Assembly: GCF_029227915.1 (NCBI RefSeq)
Contig: NC_079875.1
Coordinates: 25,612,001-25,676,000, forward strand
Direction: 5' to 3'
DNA length: 64,000 nucleotides
Origin: Hydractinia symbiolongicarpus
Lineage: Eukaryota > Cnidaria > Hydrozoa > Anthoathecata > Hydractiniidae
Part shown: positions 45,170 to 58,816 of the stretch, in pieces
Position numbering within the stretch: the first letter of the stretch is position 1
Layout: each line of letters begins with the position of its first letter
Notes under the pieces: model-generated
What the model saw: only the letters and a program-made list of their open reading frames with translations
Told to the model about the DNA's origin: nothing
Databases searched by the model: none
Translations under genes and position numbers: made by a program

Positions 45170-48115
45170 TCTCTTATAATAATACGGAGAGTGTGTCCGT
45201 CTGTCTGTGACAGGCAAAGTGGATGTGTTCATTTTCCCTTGATGTAGCCGAAATTTCCTTTGAAGTCTCCGAAAAAGTTATATCCATTTTGCCAGCGGGT
45301 TTACTTTGTTTACATCACGTGATCTAAATGAAGCCACTTGATTTGCTGAAAACATTTTAACGGCTAACTCCCGAAAAATGGTAACCCTCGACACAAAAGC
45401 AACAACAAGAAAACAGCCCCTTCGTCTTGAAAAATTGCAAAAAGTAATTCAGAGAAAGAAAAGTCCAAGAAATGAAGTGAGAAGTGGTAGCTAGAGCTAG
45501 AAGTAAAGTAGTAAAGTTAGAAGAAGAAAATAGAAGCTAGAGGTTGAAGTGGATTTGAAATCACAAATAGTAAGAACTTTGATGTTTTTAGACGTTTAGT
45601 TTTTATGTCACTGGAGCAAGCAGACTCGCATTTTCCAAGAAAAACCTCAAATTCTTGAAGTTTCATATTTTAGCGCTTTTTTAAAAACAAACCTAGCCAC
45701 CATATTTGTTTATGTTTTTGTTGCATAATTAATGTATCCCCTGGTGCGTAACTAATGTGTTTGTCCTAAAATTCAAAATGCTACATAAAGCTGTTAGCTG
45801 AATAACAAACGGAAAACTTTGGTTTGTTGAACTTACTGATCACTGTAATGTTATTATTTTTACATTACTATTGTTTCTCTTTATATGTGTTTTACTAAGC
45901 ATAAATAGCTAGCTTTAGTTTTAGCTAAGTGTTCCCAGTTTAAGTATATTTAACTGGGGGTCTTAGCTACTGTTAGCTAGCTAATGTTGTCCTCCATGGG
46001 CTAGCTCTAACCTATGACTTATATTGTTATTCCTCTTTTTTAATTATCTATAGCTAGCTACCTTAGTTTCCAAACTTCTTTTCTTTTATGAGCACGAATT
46101 ATGATGTAACAAGCTAGCTAGCTACCTACCTACAAAATCTTTAAAGACTTGAACTTTTGCAGATGTATTTTATATTTCTTTTCGCATTTCCTGTAAACTT
46201 TACAAAGGGACCACGTGCAATATGACAAGTGGAATATTTTTTTTCCAGAATTTAAAGCGTGTGTGATAAGTTATTTTTTATTGTTTTGTTTCTGACATCC
46301 TGTTTAACTTTCGTCAGCCTACATGTAAAATGCCAGGTTATTTTTACAGGGGGGTGTAGCTAGACATTTGATTGGAAATTTACATGGGTTTTTGACTTTA
46401 TTTTAATTTATGAGAGGATGGTCGTTCGGTTCGGGAAGGTTGTTCGTGTTTTTGTTTGTGTTGCAAACTGCTGTTTTTTAAAATTTTCTGTAAACTTTTG
46501 TGGGAAAAAGACCACATGCAATATACTGAAAGCACAAATTTTGTAGAATTGGCCTCCACTAAAGGCTGTTGTGTAAGCTAATGGACTTTTCATAGTTTGT
46601 ATTATAAACTTTTGTTGGGGAGAACTAAACTGTATGTGATGCCATTTTTGCTGGAAGAAAATTCCATGGTTTCACGTTTTTGTTAAGAATTTTATAATTG
46701 TGGTAATATATAACTGTGTTTGGTGATGATGAAAAAACTTTTTTGTTTTTTATATTTTATGAAATGCCTGATTTTTCTATAATTTGATGTGTTTCATAAC
46801 CTTTTTGTGGAAGATTTATGGGCAATAGCAATATAGAACATGCTAAATGAACTGATTTTTGTTGATTTGGATGTGCTCCTCAAAAACCGATCTGTTTTAC
46901 ATTTTGTGTTAACTTGTGTGAGGACGGACCGTATATACACTCTGTTTTCCAAAAGTAATATCTTTGTTGATTCAAATTTACTCCTTATTTATTATTGACA
47001 TTCACGTTTAAAATGGTTGGTAAAGGTAACTACAGATCATCATACAAAGGAAATTTTTTTTGTGTTCTTAACCTGTTAATTTTTACAACTTGTGTATATT
47101 TTTGGGAAACAGGATAGTATGTAATTGAATAAATGTTTTCCAGATATAAATTTGATGTTTTTTGACACTTCTGATTGAAATATTAAAGGTTTTCAACGAA
47201 GTAAATATTTGAGATGTGTTATTTCTGACTTTATTATTATTGTTAGTGTTGTACTTGATTCTAACATTATTTTGATTAGTGTTTCAAGCTCTACACATAA
47301 TCTTTGTTGATTCAAGTTTATTCTTTGCTCATTGATTTTTTGACATTTATGTTTAAAATTGTTGGTAAAGGGCAGTGCGGAACTAAAAGAGAAAACTTTT
47401 GTGTTCTTAACTGATTGATTTTTACATTTTGTGTAAATTTTTGTGGGAGAGGATGGTAATGCAACTAAAATGACTGACTTTTCTAGATTTAAATTTTATG
47501 TTTTCCAAACTACGGCTTTTTCATATTTTTGTATAAGCGTAAGGGAAAAACAATATTTAAAATGTGTAAAAAACTTATTTTTGCTAACTCTTGGAGGCCT
47601 CCTTTTTGACACTTCAGAATAAAATACCTATAAAATTGTTCTGTAATTTACCAAACTTTACCGATAAAATAGTATTGACGTCAAAGGAAAGTTAATTAAG
47701 ATTAGTGAAGCCATTACAATGCACTTAAAACTTTGAGGCCAAATAACTTGGAAACGAGGTGGTGACGTCAATGTTTTTTCACCGCGTGGGTAACTAGGGA
47801 CAACCTGGGACCAATTTGGGTAAGTTTTTCAAACCTGGGTCCCTGAATCCGTTTCGGAATGGACGGTTTGATGACGTCATCAAAAAACCTTTAAACCTTG
47901 ATATTTCTGCAACCGTTTGTCAAAGATACATGATCATATACATTTTCTTGATCAGCATTTCAAGATCTATACGATGAAGGCAACAGGTATACATATTTCT
48001 GAAAAAAAATTTTTGGGTTTTCACAGGTCTCTGCTGATGTCTGCAAAATTTAAATGATGGTTGTTTTTCTCTGTTATCCTGCCTAAGTGGATTTTTCCAC
48101 GGGCCTTATCGACTA
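45170..48115 (+). mobile_element. Non-autonomous Helitron H3
   Basis: It begins TCTCTTATAATAATACG after host A and ends with the same hairpin as H1/H2, GTGGA-TTTT-TCCAC, then gggccttatcgacta. The interior (about 46150-47600) is a degenerate tandem array with words such as gtaaacttttgtgggaaa, the complement of the monomers in H1/H2, so the three belong to one family although their 5' ends differ. The terminal CTRR is imperfect here (acta then the next TC). Confidence 0.6.
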
Positions 48116-48543
48116 TCTCTTATAATAATACGCCAGTTCCGTGTATCTGTAACAGGCAAAGTGGATATGTTCATTTTCCTTTAATCTTACCGAAATTTTC
48201 TTTGAAATAACCGAAAAATGCATGTCTAATATGTTAAATTTTCTGACGTTACGGCGTGACGTCAATAACACTACTTTAACGTCAATATCCTATATATTAA
48301 ATTAATGAAGCCGTTACAGTGCACTTAAAAATTTGAGGCCAAATAACTTCTCTGCAACCGTTTATCAAAAGTACGTGATCCTATACATTTTCTTGATCAG
48401 CGTTTCAAGATCTATACGATGAAGGCAACAGGTATAAAAATTTCTAAAAAAAAAATTTGGTCGGTTTAGACGGGTCAGTGTTGATGTCAGCAAAATTTAA
48501 ATGACGGTTGTTTTTCTCTGTTATCCTGCCTAAGTGGATTTTT
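48116..48543 (+). mobile_element. Non-autonomous Helitron H4, head-to-tail with H3, 3' end missing
   Basis: It starts with the same TCTCTTATAATAATACG and follows H3's first ~110 and last ~300 bases with the middle deleted. It stops inside the terminal hairpin (ctaagtggattttt), where the right copy of the 404-bp repeat begins; the last ~25 bases of a proper end are absent. Confidence 0.65.
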
Positions 48544-48946
48544 GAGAATATCGAACTTAGTTTCTCTCAAACGAAAGCGTAGACGCAAACAAATGTCAAA
48601 GCAAAGGCTTAAAATTCGAATCGACCTCATAGGAAACGTCTAATCTTAATTAACCAATTAACACTAAGTCGGCGTGGTCACATCTTACCCTCTTAATAAT
48701 GCAAGAATTAATTATATTTGTTCGGGTGAGTATAGCCATTCACGCTCAAAACAAAGAATTTCCTGATATTGACTACGTGAGCAAATAACAATAGAAATAA
48801 CCAATCAAAAAAGCGCAGTTAAAATTCTGACTGCAGAAAAATTGTTTGTAATTTATGAAGCCTCCATTTTGCGCGTTTGAGTTGTTGTTGTTAAATGAAT
48901 ATTTGGTCGCATCTCATCATCGTGTTGTAGAAAAGAAACACAAACA
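48541..48946. repeat. ~404-bp direct repeat, right copy (empty site)
   Basis: Same sequence as 44764-45169. After A-48946 the text continues T-gaaagaaat, whereas the left copy continues with the Helitron. The right copy therefore keeps the unoccupied A/T target. Confidence 0.95.
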
Positions 48947-50192
48947 TGAAAGAAATATTGTTCTTGGTCATGACTACGATGAAGACTTAGTCTTTATTTA
49001 TATACCGACATGAAAATTTTTGACATCCTGAAATTTTTAAAAGATAACCTCGTTATCCAGTCTACATAAAGTAATTTTTGAAGAACTTGATTCGTCTAAT
49101 AATGCATTTACTGTAACAGCGTGGCCTCAATAATCAATTTGATTTCGCACGAACTCTCGTATTCATGTTTTTCTGTTTTTCTTTGTTTCCTCGTTTTTTT
49201 GAAGACGCGTTGCAGCCGAACAAACCAAATTCGTGCAAGTTAACTCATTTTCTGCTATTTATTTATCTCCCATTTTGAAACTATTGAGACACTATGTTTC
49301 AGTAAAACTTGTCGTGTATCAATCTTCAACATATTCTCAAGCATATTAGTCATGTTACTACTTTTGAAAATGTTGCAGAAAATGTTACCCAAAATGTTAT
49401 CGTCTATCAGGGCCTTAACTACGTGCTCAAAAAATACTGAAATTGATTTGCACAATTGTCAATGGCGAAATTGTTTATCTAACGAATAGCACTCACTAAA
49501 TGTATGATGTAAATCTTCAAACTAATTTTAGTGAATGCCAGGATGAGACAGAAAAAAAGATGAACAATTTTGAATAAGTTTTTGAAAAAAGCAAAATGAA
49601 TTTGATTAAAAAACTTTCAGGCTGAAATCTTTGGGAAAAATAAGGGTAGTGCGGCAACGTTAGGAGACAGTAGGTAGTGTGGTGGACATGTGTTCTCCCT
49701 TAAAATTTATTAAAAGTGCCTTTTCTATTAACATGACAGGCAATTCAAGGCCATTTTAAAGCGATTAAACTTTCTTCCATTTATATTGACTAACAGCTTT
49801 ACTTTTTCTCGTATGTACATCACACCGTTTGACATGTAAAAAACAAAACATAAACAAAAATAAAATTTAATAAAAACATATGTGTTTACTACCGGATGTG
49901 CACGTGACGCACTTATCATTAATGTATTAAAAATAAAAAGATGCCATACTAAAAGGTTATCTTAATGGATTTACAATGATGTGTTAAACCCAGCTGGAAT
50001 TTTGTTTCTCTATTTATTTTCTGTTCATTGTATTCACAAATTCAATATGTAGAAAATATTAATATATGTTAACGGTTGGGAAAGCGAGTCGTTGCTAGGT
50101 TTGTTTTGATCAGCACATTTTTTAAACGTTAACCAAGATAGTCATCTCTTTTTTCTGGCGGACAGAAGCAGAAGTGTGTAAACAAAGTATAA
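48947..50192. other. Intergenic, includes GGT upstream region
   Basis: No gene recognised. The last ~100 bases are the probable promoter/5' UTR of the GGT gene; I see no firm TATA element. Confidence 0.4.
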
Positions 50193-53100
50193 ATGGAAAA
50201 GAAGCAGTGAGTTTTGTTTATTCATGCTATATATTTTTTTGATTATTTGTTCCACGGCTTCTAAGCTGCTAAGACTTTGAAATAGGCTCCATGTTTGTGT
50301 CTCTTTATAATACCGAGACTGGTGAACTACGAATCGGTATAATTCTTGAGTATAGTGCTACGGAGACCAATAGTAGGTTTGTGTTGTAGGCCAAAGAATC
50401 TAGTTGAACAAGATACAAAAACACTTTTTTTTAAATAAATAATTTTGAAATATTATTTTCTGCTTAGTTGGCTATGGAGCCAGATTTTCATTTGCCAATA
50501 CAAATTTTCCAAACATTACGATGTTTTATTTCTGTTCAAAGTTCTATGAAAATATTTGTTTTCTTTATAAGGAGTTTTTAACTAGCCGAAACTCGTAGAT
50601 AACTAAACATTATATAGTTGTGTCTATTGATTTTTATCTTTTATAAAAGCAAAATGTTTGAAATCGTTTTTGAGTTTTATTTGTTTCTTACTTTCCTAGT
50701 TGTTAAAAAAAAACTTCTTCTACAGCCTTTAAGCCTGTAGAACTTTAAAATACTCTTTTGTCGCCGTTTTTAATACAAAAACTAGTGTATCGAGAAACGG
50801 TACCAGTCTAGCGTAGCGGTACGGAAATTATAAGTTGTAGAGTGTTGTGGTCAAAACTATCTTGTTAAACAGGATAAAAAAACGTAAACTTTATTTTTAC
50901 ACTATCAATTTGATTTATTATTTTGTTTCGCACAAATTTTTCTTGGGTTTAAGGCAATAAATAACAAAATAAATTTGATAAATTTTCTTATTATTTTGTG
51001 TTCAGTCGGTTTGGCTTGTCAACATTTCAGTGATCTTAATTTTTTTAAAACTGGATTCTCTTTTATTTTGAGAAAAGTAACTATCCCAATTTCGTTTTGA
51101 AAAAAAAGATAAATACAAAATATTTTTTTATTGATTCTGCTTCATAAAGCAGTGGTTCACAAACTCAAACACATTTTTAATCTTTTGTATTGCTTACCAT
51201 TTCTTAATAATGTGAACACATGTCGCGCACAAAAAGGTCAAATACAAACCAATACACTACGTAACGAAAAGGTTTATAAAAAAAATCACCGTCAAATCTC
51301 CTCATTTTTATGACGGATTCCTTTTCAGCCAGCGTTTAAAATCTGTCAGCGGCATTCTTTAGCACACCCACGCAACAAAATAACCTATCTTGATACCCAC
51401 AAACGTCTCGAAATTCGGGGAAAATGGCGGTGTTGAGTGAATTTACCAAGATCAAAATGCGTATAACGGGCTATGCAATTACTTGTTGCGCAAAGTTCAA
51501 ATTAACTGTCTTGTTTAATAGCGACAGGCAAATCCCTGATGTTTTTTCCTTGGCTAGTTGATTCTTATTCAGGAAATCCGTTATTTGACCAGTAAATATT
51601 GAATTGAGCAAAGGTGATAAAATATGTCAGAGTTTTTACCAGATTAGGTCACGTGTCAAAAAACAAAAAAAAAGCATTTTTCTTGCTGATCTTTGATATC
51701 TGTTCTTAAATTAACTTATAGTATCATAATCGGGCTAGTGGTTGTCACTGTCGTGGTAGCTGTCGCCATCACTTTAGGCGTCACACTAAGCAAAGATGAC
51801 GACGACGATGGAAACAATTCTGCTGTAAATACAACCAGCTCTACAGTTAATACGACTAGCTCTACAGTTAATACGACCAGCTCTACAGTTAACACGACTA
51901 GCTCTACATTTAATACGACCAGCTCTACTGCCAAGGACTATTACACAAATGCTGCTGTTGCAACAGATGCTAAAAACTGTTCACATGTAAGTTTTATTTA
52001 TTTCTAAACTTCAATAGCCCTATAAAAAGTATTTTAACATGAAAAAAGAAGTCAATGCTGTACTTCTTTGTCCACGTGTCATTTCTTATTCTTCCAATGT
52101 TGCTGTCTATTTTTCACATCATAGTTGCAACATTATTTCAAAAAGTTCTCAATAAAATGGTATACCTTTTCACCACTAATGCATTAAATGCAATTAGTTT
52201 TAACAATCGTATATAATTCATAACGTCAACCTGCATGCCATATAAAATATCTCTTAAGATTGGTTTGGAAATGTTAAAAGCAGGAGGGCATGCTGTAGAT
52301 GCTGCTATCGCAAGTTTAATTTGCGTAGGAGTTGTAAATCTGCACTCTACTGGTATCAGTGGTGGAGGTTTTATGACGCTGTACGATAAAGCAAAGAAGA
52401 AAACTGCAGTGTTTGACTATAGAGAAACTGGTCCAGCTGGCTTACAAGCAAACTCTTATGCTCATGACAAAAACGCCGCTCAAGTAGGTATGTACATAGT
52501 AATTAAACTTTATTCAGGTCGGTTGTGTGGCCGGGTTACCCCTGAGAAATGACCGTGACAACAAAAGTTGTTTAAAACAATCAGCTTTCCTGAAGTAACT
52601 GAAACTTATAAAAGTCGCAATATTTAATGCATGCATCTTTTTAACAAAAATTTCAGAGCGACAGATTTAAAAAACTTATAATTTTAGCACTTTTGAGTAA
52701 CATAAACTTCATACCATTTCACTGCTCACAAGTTTGCTCCTGATAAAGATCTTTCAGCTTAATTTTTTTTCAACTTACGGGTATTTTTGTAAGAATGTCC
52801 AAATCTTTCAAATCTTAAGTACAGAAATAACTCTGGTCAGCAAGTTCTGGAAGACGCTCTATATACACATATAACTTTAACGTTTTTTGTGGGCTTTGTG
52901 TGAGACTCTATTTAATCGTCTGTTAATGATACTTATACATCAAACAACATCGCTACAAACACTTGAAATTAAGGATAAAAAGCTCTTTAAAAATAATATG
53001 ACTGAAAAATTTGTTGTTTTTTAGGATAGCGGTTTCTTCTGGAATAAATTTGTCCACAAAAACGACGTTTTCTTTCTGTTTTTTGGTTTCAAAATCTGAC

Positions 53101-56100
53101 GTTGTTATAACACTAAAAGCTATATTGCACAACCCTCAGAATTTTCTTTTAAGGTGGATTAGCAGTCGGCGTTCCTGGAGAGATCAGAGGTTTAAAGTTA
53201 GTTCATGAAAGGTATGGAAAATTACCTTGGTCTCAATTATTTGAACCATCAATCAAGCCGGCTGAAGAAGGTATCACGATTGGAAAGCATATGGCTTCGA
53301 AATTATCAAGTTCTACAAGGAAAGCAATCATGGCGGATCCTGGATTGAAGTAAGAGACGACATATTTATATTTAGATTTAGAACCCATAAAAACGTTTAT
53401 CTAGTTTAGTAAATATTCTTCAATTGAATAAAGTTAATTGCATATGAAAGAGCTTGAAGGGTAGTCTAGGAATTTGAATATTTTTTTAAAATTCTTGATT
53501 GGTTCTTTAGAAGATTCACTAATTATGCATGATGTCATAAGTATGCTCTGCAAGAGTGTTGTATGTAACATTTCTGACAAGCCATATAGAGTTAAAAAAA
53601 TTCTGTTCACTTTGACGCGTTTTAAATATTATACATGCATTTTAATATAAGTTACCATAATTATGCTCAATGCTACTCATGACGTCATAATTTCGCATAA
53701 TTAGTGCATCTTTTAAGACGAATATCTCGATAACGGATAAAGACTTTTCAAAAAAATTAAAATATTTCTAGAGAACCTTCAAAAATATATTATATCATCT
53801 TTGCTCAACTTGATTTTTCGTAGGAGGTAACCTTTAAAGTCAAATAGGCTTCACCCACACTTAGCTCGTTTTGTAAGAAGTACTGTTGGCAAACATCGAA
53901 GCGTGAAAGAATTCAACGCCTGTAAACTTATGCTGTATTTAGTATCAAATATTGAGTTTCTATTACTAAAAGCTGCATCATTTGAGGGCGAAGAATAAAG
54001 AACTTGGCAACTAAGGTTAATTGAGGATGTTACAGTCTCATTCCAAAGTTGTTGTTTCTCAGTTCTAACCTCTTTAAAGCTTCCGAAATATAAATCTTAA
54101 AATGAATAATTTTTGGTGAAGAAATAGGTATGTGGAAGTTCAGCTATCAATTCAAGCATGCGCGAAATAAATAACTGGCAAGCTATGATTAGTTACCTGT
54201 ATACTCCAAATACCGACAAATCAGTAGACCATTAACAAAAAAGAGGATATAAACTCATTCCAGAAGTTAGACAAAAATTCCCGATCTAAATTAATTTTTA
54301 CACGAGTCCAGTGAGACTAATCACCTCTGCTTGAACTCTAGGCTAAACTTTCCTTGTATGACATTGCCTAAGAAATGAGGCTATCTTTTAAACATTCTCT
54401 GTATTTTTATTTCCCGTACTCTCTTATATTAAAACTAGAGTTTTATTCAAAATAGTAACCGAATTGCAAATTTGTGCCAAAGTTACACATAATGGTAACC
54501 GTAATATGTAACCCCGGCGTACCGTGTTTTTTTCTAGAGAAATTCTAGTAAATGAAGATGGTACGTTCAAAAAAGCGGGAGATATTATTGTTAACAAGAA
54601 ATATGCTGATACACTCCGAATACTTAAAGACAATCCAGAAGATCTTTACACAGGAAATATCTCGAAGTTCTTTTTAAGTGACGTCAACAACAATAATGGT
54701 AACATGACGGCGAGGATTTAAAAAATTACAAAGTTTTAGAGAAAGTACCTATAACCACAACATTGAATGGTTTGACACTTCATACAACTCCTTTACCAGG
54801 AGGTGGTTCTGTTTTAATACACATCTTAAATATGGTAAAAGGTATGATTTTATTATTTATTTATCGGTTGTGTATTATGGCATTGCTAAATAAAACAACA
54901 ACAAAACTTTTTAACGTTTGCGACTACGAGAAAAGGGATTTCTTTTAATTCATCAGAGTATCCAGTCTCGTTACCTGAGTAAATAAGATAAAAAACTCTT
55001 TTTTTAAAAAACTTTCTGTTTTCTCATCTTAAAATTTGATCGCGTCAATGTAGTAAAATATGGCTTACACAAGAATTAACGATATGTTGCAGAAAGCATC
55101 AATTTTCAACTTTCATTGCACTCTCCAGGTTACAGCTTGGTTTGTGTAACTGTTCTGGAGGTTAAAATAATAACAACTGTGCCTGTAACCTCTAATAAAA
55201 CATCGTTAAGGTCAAAGGAAAAAATTAATAGGAGACAGACAATAGCATCTAACTGCGGTGTTTCTTTTTCCTAGTGCCAAAGTGTATTAGTTCGGTTGCA
55301 TTTCCTTACATTTTCATAGGCTACAAGTTCAACGCATCATATTTGGACACAGTTGATGAGAAAGTGTTAACATATCACAGAATTGTGGAAAGTTTTAAAT
55401 TTAGCTATTCGAAACGTCCACATCTTAGTGATCCCGATAAAGTACCTGTTGAAAATAAAACCGAATTCGATAAGGTAAACATTCAGTTGATTTTCTACAT
55501 ATTTTTGCGGTGGAAGTTTTTATTTTCATTCCTTAAACAAATATATCCCATTTTTAACTTCTACTCTCCTATTCAATAAAAGTATAATCGCGTGCGTTGT
55601 ATTTCAGATGAAAGAAGACATAATAAGTCTAGCAAAGGCTGAAATGAATCGTATGAAAGTGAATGACACTTCCACGCAAAAAAATAGTTATTACGATCAA
55701 TTCTTTACGACAACTGAAGACGATGGTACTACACATGTTTCAGTGATTAATAAAGATGGGAATGCTGTATCAGCTACGGATACGATCAATTTTGCGTATG
55801 TCTTTTTTATTTAAATTTTTGTTTAATCTCTAGATGCCTAAATTCACATAGTTTGTAGAAATTTCAATTTATATTTCTCAAGAAATGCGGTTCTTACCAT
55901 TAACTTGATTCTTTTAAATTAAGACAACGATAAATATTCTTCTTAAGTATTATTTACGAATGGCTCACTAATTATTCGTCTGTTTTTATGAATTTTCAGC
56001 AGGCATTTAAGTTTTTTTTTTTAATTTTATTTTAAAAAAACTTGATTTTGTCACATTGCATTTTTACGTACCACCTGCTACTTTAACATGCAATAAAGTA

Positions 56101-57060
56101 ACTTTCACATCCAGTGAAACAATCATGATTTTTTATCTGTATGTCTTGATCGATATTAATAATGTTATACTTCACATTAGTAAAAACTTACTTTTTTATT
56201 GCTTGAATAGCATAGTTAAAGTTCCTCCTTCCTAGGTTTGGCGCAAAATTTCGATCAATGAAAACTGGTATTATATACAACAACGAACTAGCTGATTTTT
56301 TCTTAAACTCCACTTACGGTGATAAATATCCAACGCCGTTATATAATGCTCCCGGTGCTGGACGGCGACCTCTTTCATCGACCTGTCCGTCAATTTTAGT
56401 TGATAAAGATGGAAATGTTGTGATGGTGGTTGGTGGTTCGGGAGGTACCAGGATAACACTTTCTACCGCTTGGGTAAGAGTTTAGTAAATAGCAATTATA
56501 TTTCTATACAAGAAGCATAACTTCCATTTAAAAAACCTACTTACAATTTAAATTGAGTTATAAGAGTTTAAAGCGCGTCCACACGCAGTTTTGCGGCAAA
56601 GCATAAAGTATTATTAATTAGCGCTATATTATTACTCAGTGTCCTTCCAAAGAGGTCTTTATAGTTAAGCAAATTTATCTGGAAGAAATAATGAGATAAG
56701 AAGTGTCTAAAAATTAGGTTGTAGTCATCGAAAAATATTTAATTGCATTGCTTGCTGTCATAACTTTCTTTTTAACATTCTAACTCCTTTTTTAGGTTAT
56801 CATCAAGAAGTTGATGTTTTCGTACAATCTAACTTCGGCTGTGGAAGATGCTCGTCCGCAACACGCATTTTTTCCAGAATACATTCGAAATGAAAAAGGG
56901 TACCTCCTCTCCGACGATATTGTGGAGGGATTGAAAAAAAAAGAATCACAGAATTCTACAATCCAGTCTTAATGCTATAGTTCAAGGTATATATGTTGAC
57001 GGTGGGAAAATTTACGCGAAATCTGATCCCAGAAAAGAAGGTGTGGCAGCTGGATATTAA
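50193..57060 (+). CDS. Gamma-glutamyltransferase (GGT family), nine exons
   Basis: Membrane-anchored GGT that transfers the gamma-glutamyl group of glutathione at the cell surface. Proposed exons: 50193-50206 (MEKKH start, donor gtgagt), 51722-51986, 52259-52487, 53154-53349, 54538-54841, 55320-55474, 55608-55795, 56236-56473, 56796-57060. All junctions are gt..ag and in phase. The protein is about 617 residues: one signal-anchor (IIIGLVVVTVVVAVAITLGV), a Thr/Ser stalk, then the GGT fold with AGGHAVDAAIA, GGGFM, YRETGPA, the autoprocessing Thr in TTHVSVINKDGNAVSAT, PLSSTCPS and GGSGGTRI. Two single-base lesions occur: a missing G near 54713 and an extra A in an A9 run at 56934-56942. They cancel in length but each shifts the frame; with everything else intact they may be assembly errors. 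Confidence 0.9.
51825..51929 (+). repeat. 21-bp coding minisatellite in GGT stalk (5 units)
   Basis: Five in-frame copies of gttaatacgaccagctctac plus a encode VNTTSST. Each unit carries an N-T-T glycosylation sequon. The repeat lies between the membrane anchor and the catalytic part. Confidence 0.95.
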
Positions 57061-58714
57061 TTTCGTACACGAATACAAAAGTTAGAAAATATGTTCACAA
57101 CATTCTAAATATAATTCTACATTAATAACACAAACACCGAACCAGCGACATAAGAGACTGGGAAACAGATTTTTTATTTTTTACAAATTTTAAATAATTA
57201 CACGTCTTATAAATCTTAAATATTTTCCTTGATATTGCTTTAATGGCCTGTATAATGCAATGTGCAGCCTTGTCTCGCGGTGAAGTAGGAAGCGTGAAAT
57301 TAAGACTTTCGCGTCTAGTTTTATTCGGGAAACGTTTTGAATAAAATGTGGCAGAAAATCAAGAGTGAAACGCAAAATTTTGACTCTATGGATTATTTTT
57401 ATGGTATTCCAGGGAGTTAGGACTTCTATAGAACACCAAAAACATTTCAACGGAACAATTTCTAGTAGTGAGAATTTTAATAGATGACACAGGTCTGTTA
57501 AGCGCTTGATTGATTAGCAGAACAATATAGCTAGTAGGTGAAATAAATGTTCTTTTTCTTCAATATGTTTTGATCTTCTTTAACAACTGACAACTAAATT
57601 TCAAATTGTATTTTTGGTATTTTTTATTCAACGCTGCAAAAATATGATTATTCTGAAGAAATATCTAAAATACTATACATAACAGGGACATATAAAATGA
57701 AATCAAGTCGCTCTTAGGCGCAAAAAAGTGTAATAAATCTTTACCATATGGAAGTAAATTGTAGTCGAAACAAAAGAAAGCCTAAATCAACGGGGGATTC
57801 GTCATCAGACTTAAACTACCTAACTTTAAGCAGAAAGACCACAACTGAAACCATAAACCTGCTAATCGAGAAGACGAAATGTTACTACAACCTTCCATTC
57901 TTCACAAGACATAAAAAGAACGATTTTTACATTTTTTTCGGAATGAGTTATAATAGCCACTACCATCGTGAAGTCACTGAATATGGTTGCCACAAGCCGG
58001 AAAGTGGGTCGACTTCTTTTTAAGTAGTTTAATATCCCTTGGTGACTTCAAGGCTGCTAGAGCCTTACAAATTAACTTTTGTCCTGTGTCCATGAGAGTA
58101 TTGGTCCACCTTTACTTTCTATATTTCCTTATCACCTTCAGTGAGCTCATACAGCTCATTGGTGAGCCATAAAGACGTACATGCTTCTGTTTTCCAAAGG
58201 ATTCGAGGATGAGCCAAGAAACAAGGTTATAAATCAGCATGAATGTGGAGTGCTTGACAAAATAATGTTGACCAACGCAATAAACAAAAAGAATATTCTC
58301 GATGATTTTCGGCCAGATTTTAGGTTTACATTTCAAATTATTCGAATGAGTTCTTTATTTTTCGGTTTTGACGTTCTATCTAATCTATCCACCTAAGTGC
58401 GATAAGCAGACTTATTCGACGCCTGTTAATCTTTTGATTTCGGATAATGTAAATCTCCGATTTACGGAGAGATACAACGCATCCTCATAGATAATATTAA
58501 TGTATAGCATAAAAGGTACAAAACGGTCTAGTATTCATGCCATACAGTAAAACTTTTAAGCGGTAAAAAGGCCTGGCAATAGTCGATGCAATATTGCGGA
58601 TTTAGCTGCACGATTTTATCAGCCGAAGCTCTTCTTTGTTAGAGGTCGTTGTGTTTCTGATTAGCTGACTTTTTGTTCTACTATAGTAGTATAATCACAA
58701 GATCCTACAAGATA
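57061..58714. other. GGT 3' UTR and intergenic DNA
   Basis: AATAAA words at about 57339 and 57542 could end the GGT transcript. No further gene recognised. Confidence 0.4.
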
Positions 58715-58816
58715 ATGGATAATCAACAAGTGACTAGAGATGTAAATATTGAACAAAAAAACACTTTTGACTGTAGTGATGGCTGTAAAACTGCTGTTGG
58801 CGTAAAAAACAACCTG
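58715..58816 (+). CDS. Possible first exon of an unidentified gene
   Basis: ATG at 58715 opens 34 codons (MDNQQVTRDVNIEQKNTFDC then SDGCKTAVGVKNNL) ending at a donor-like ggttagta. The ATG context (ataatgg) and sequence complexity are compatible with coding. No next exon is seen within the window. Confidence 0.25.

Noticed and set aside
57190-57450. 86-codon minus-strand frame after GGT
   Set aside because: It lies in the probable GGT 3' UTR and has no recognisable motif or splice support.
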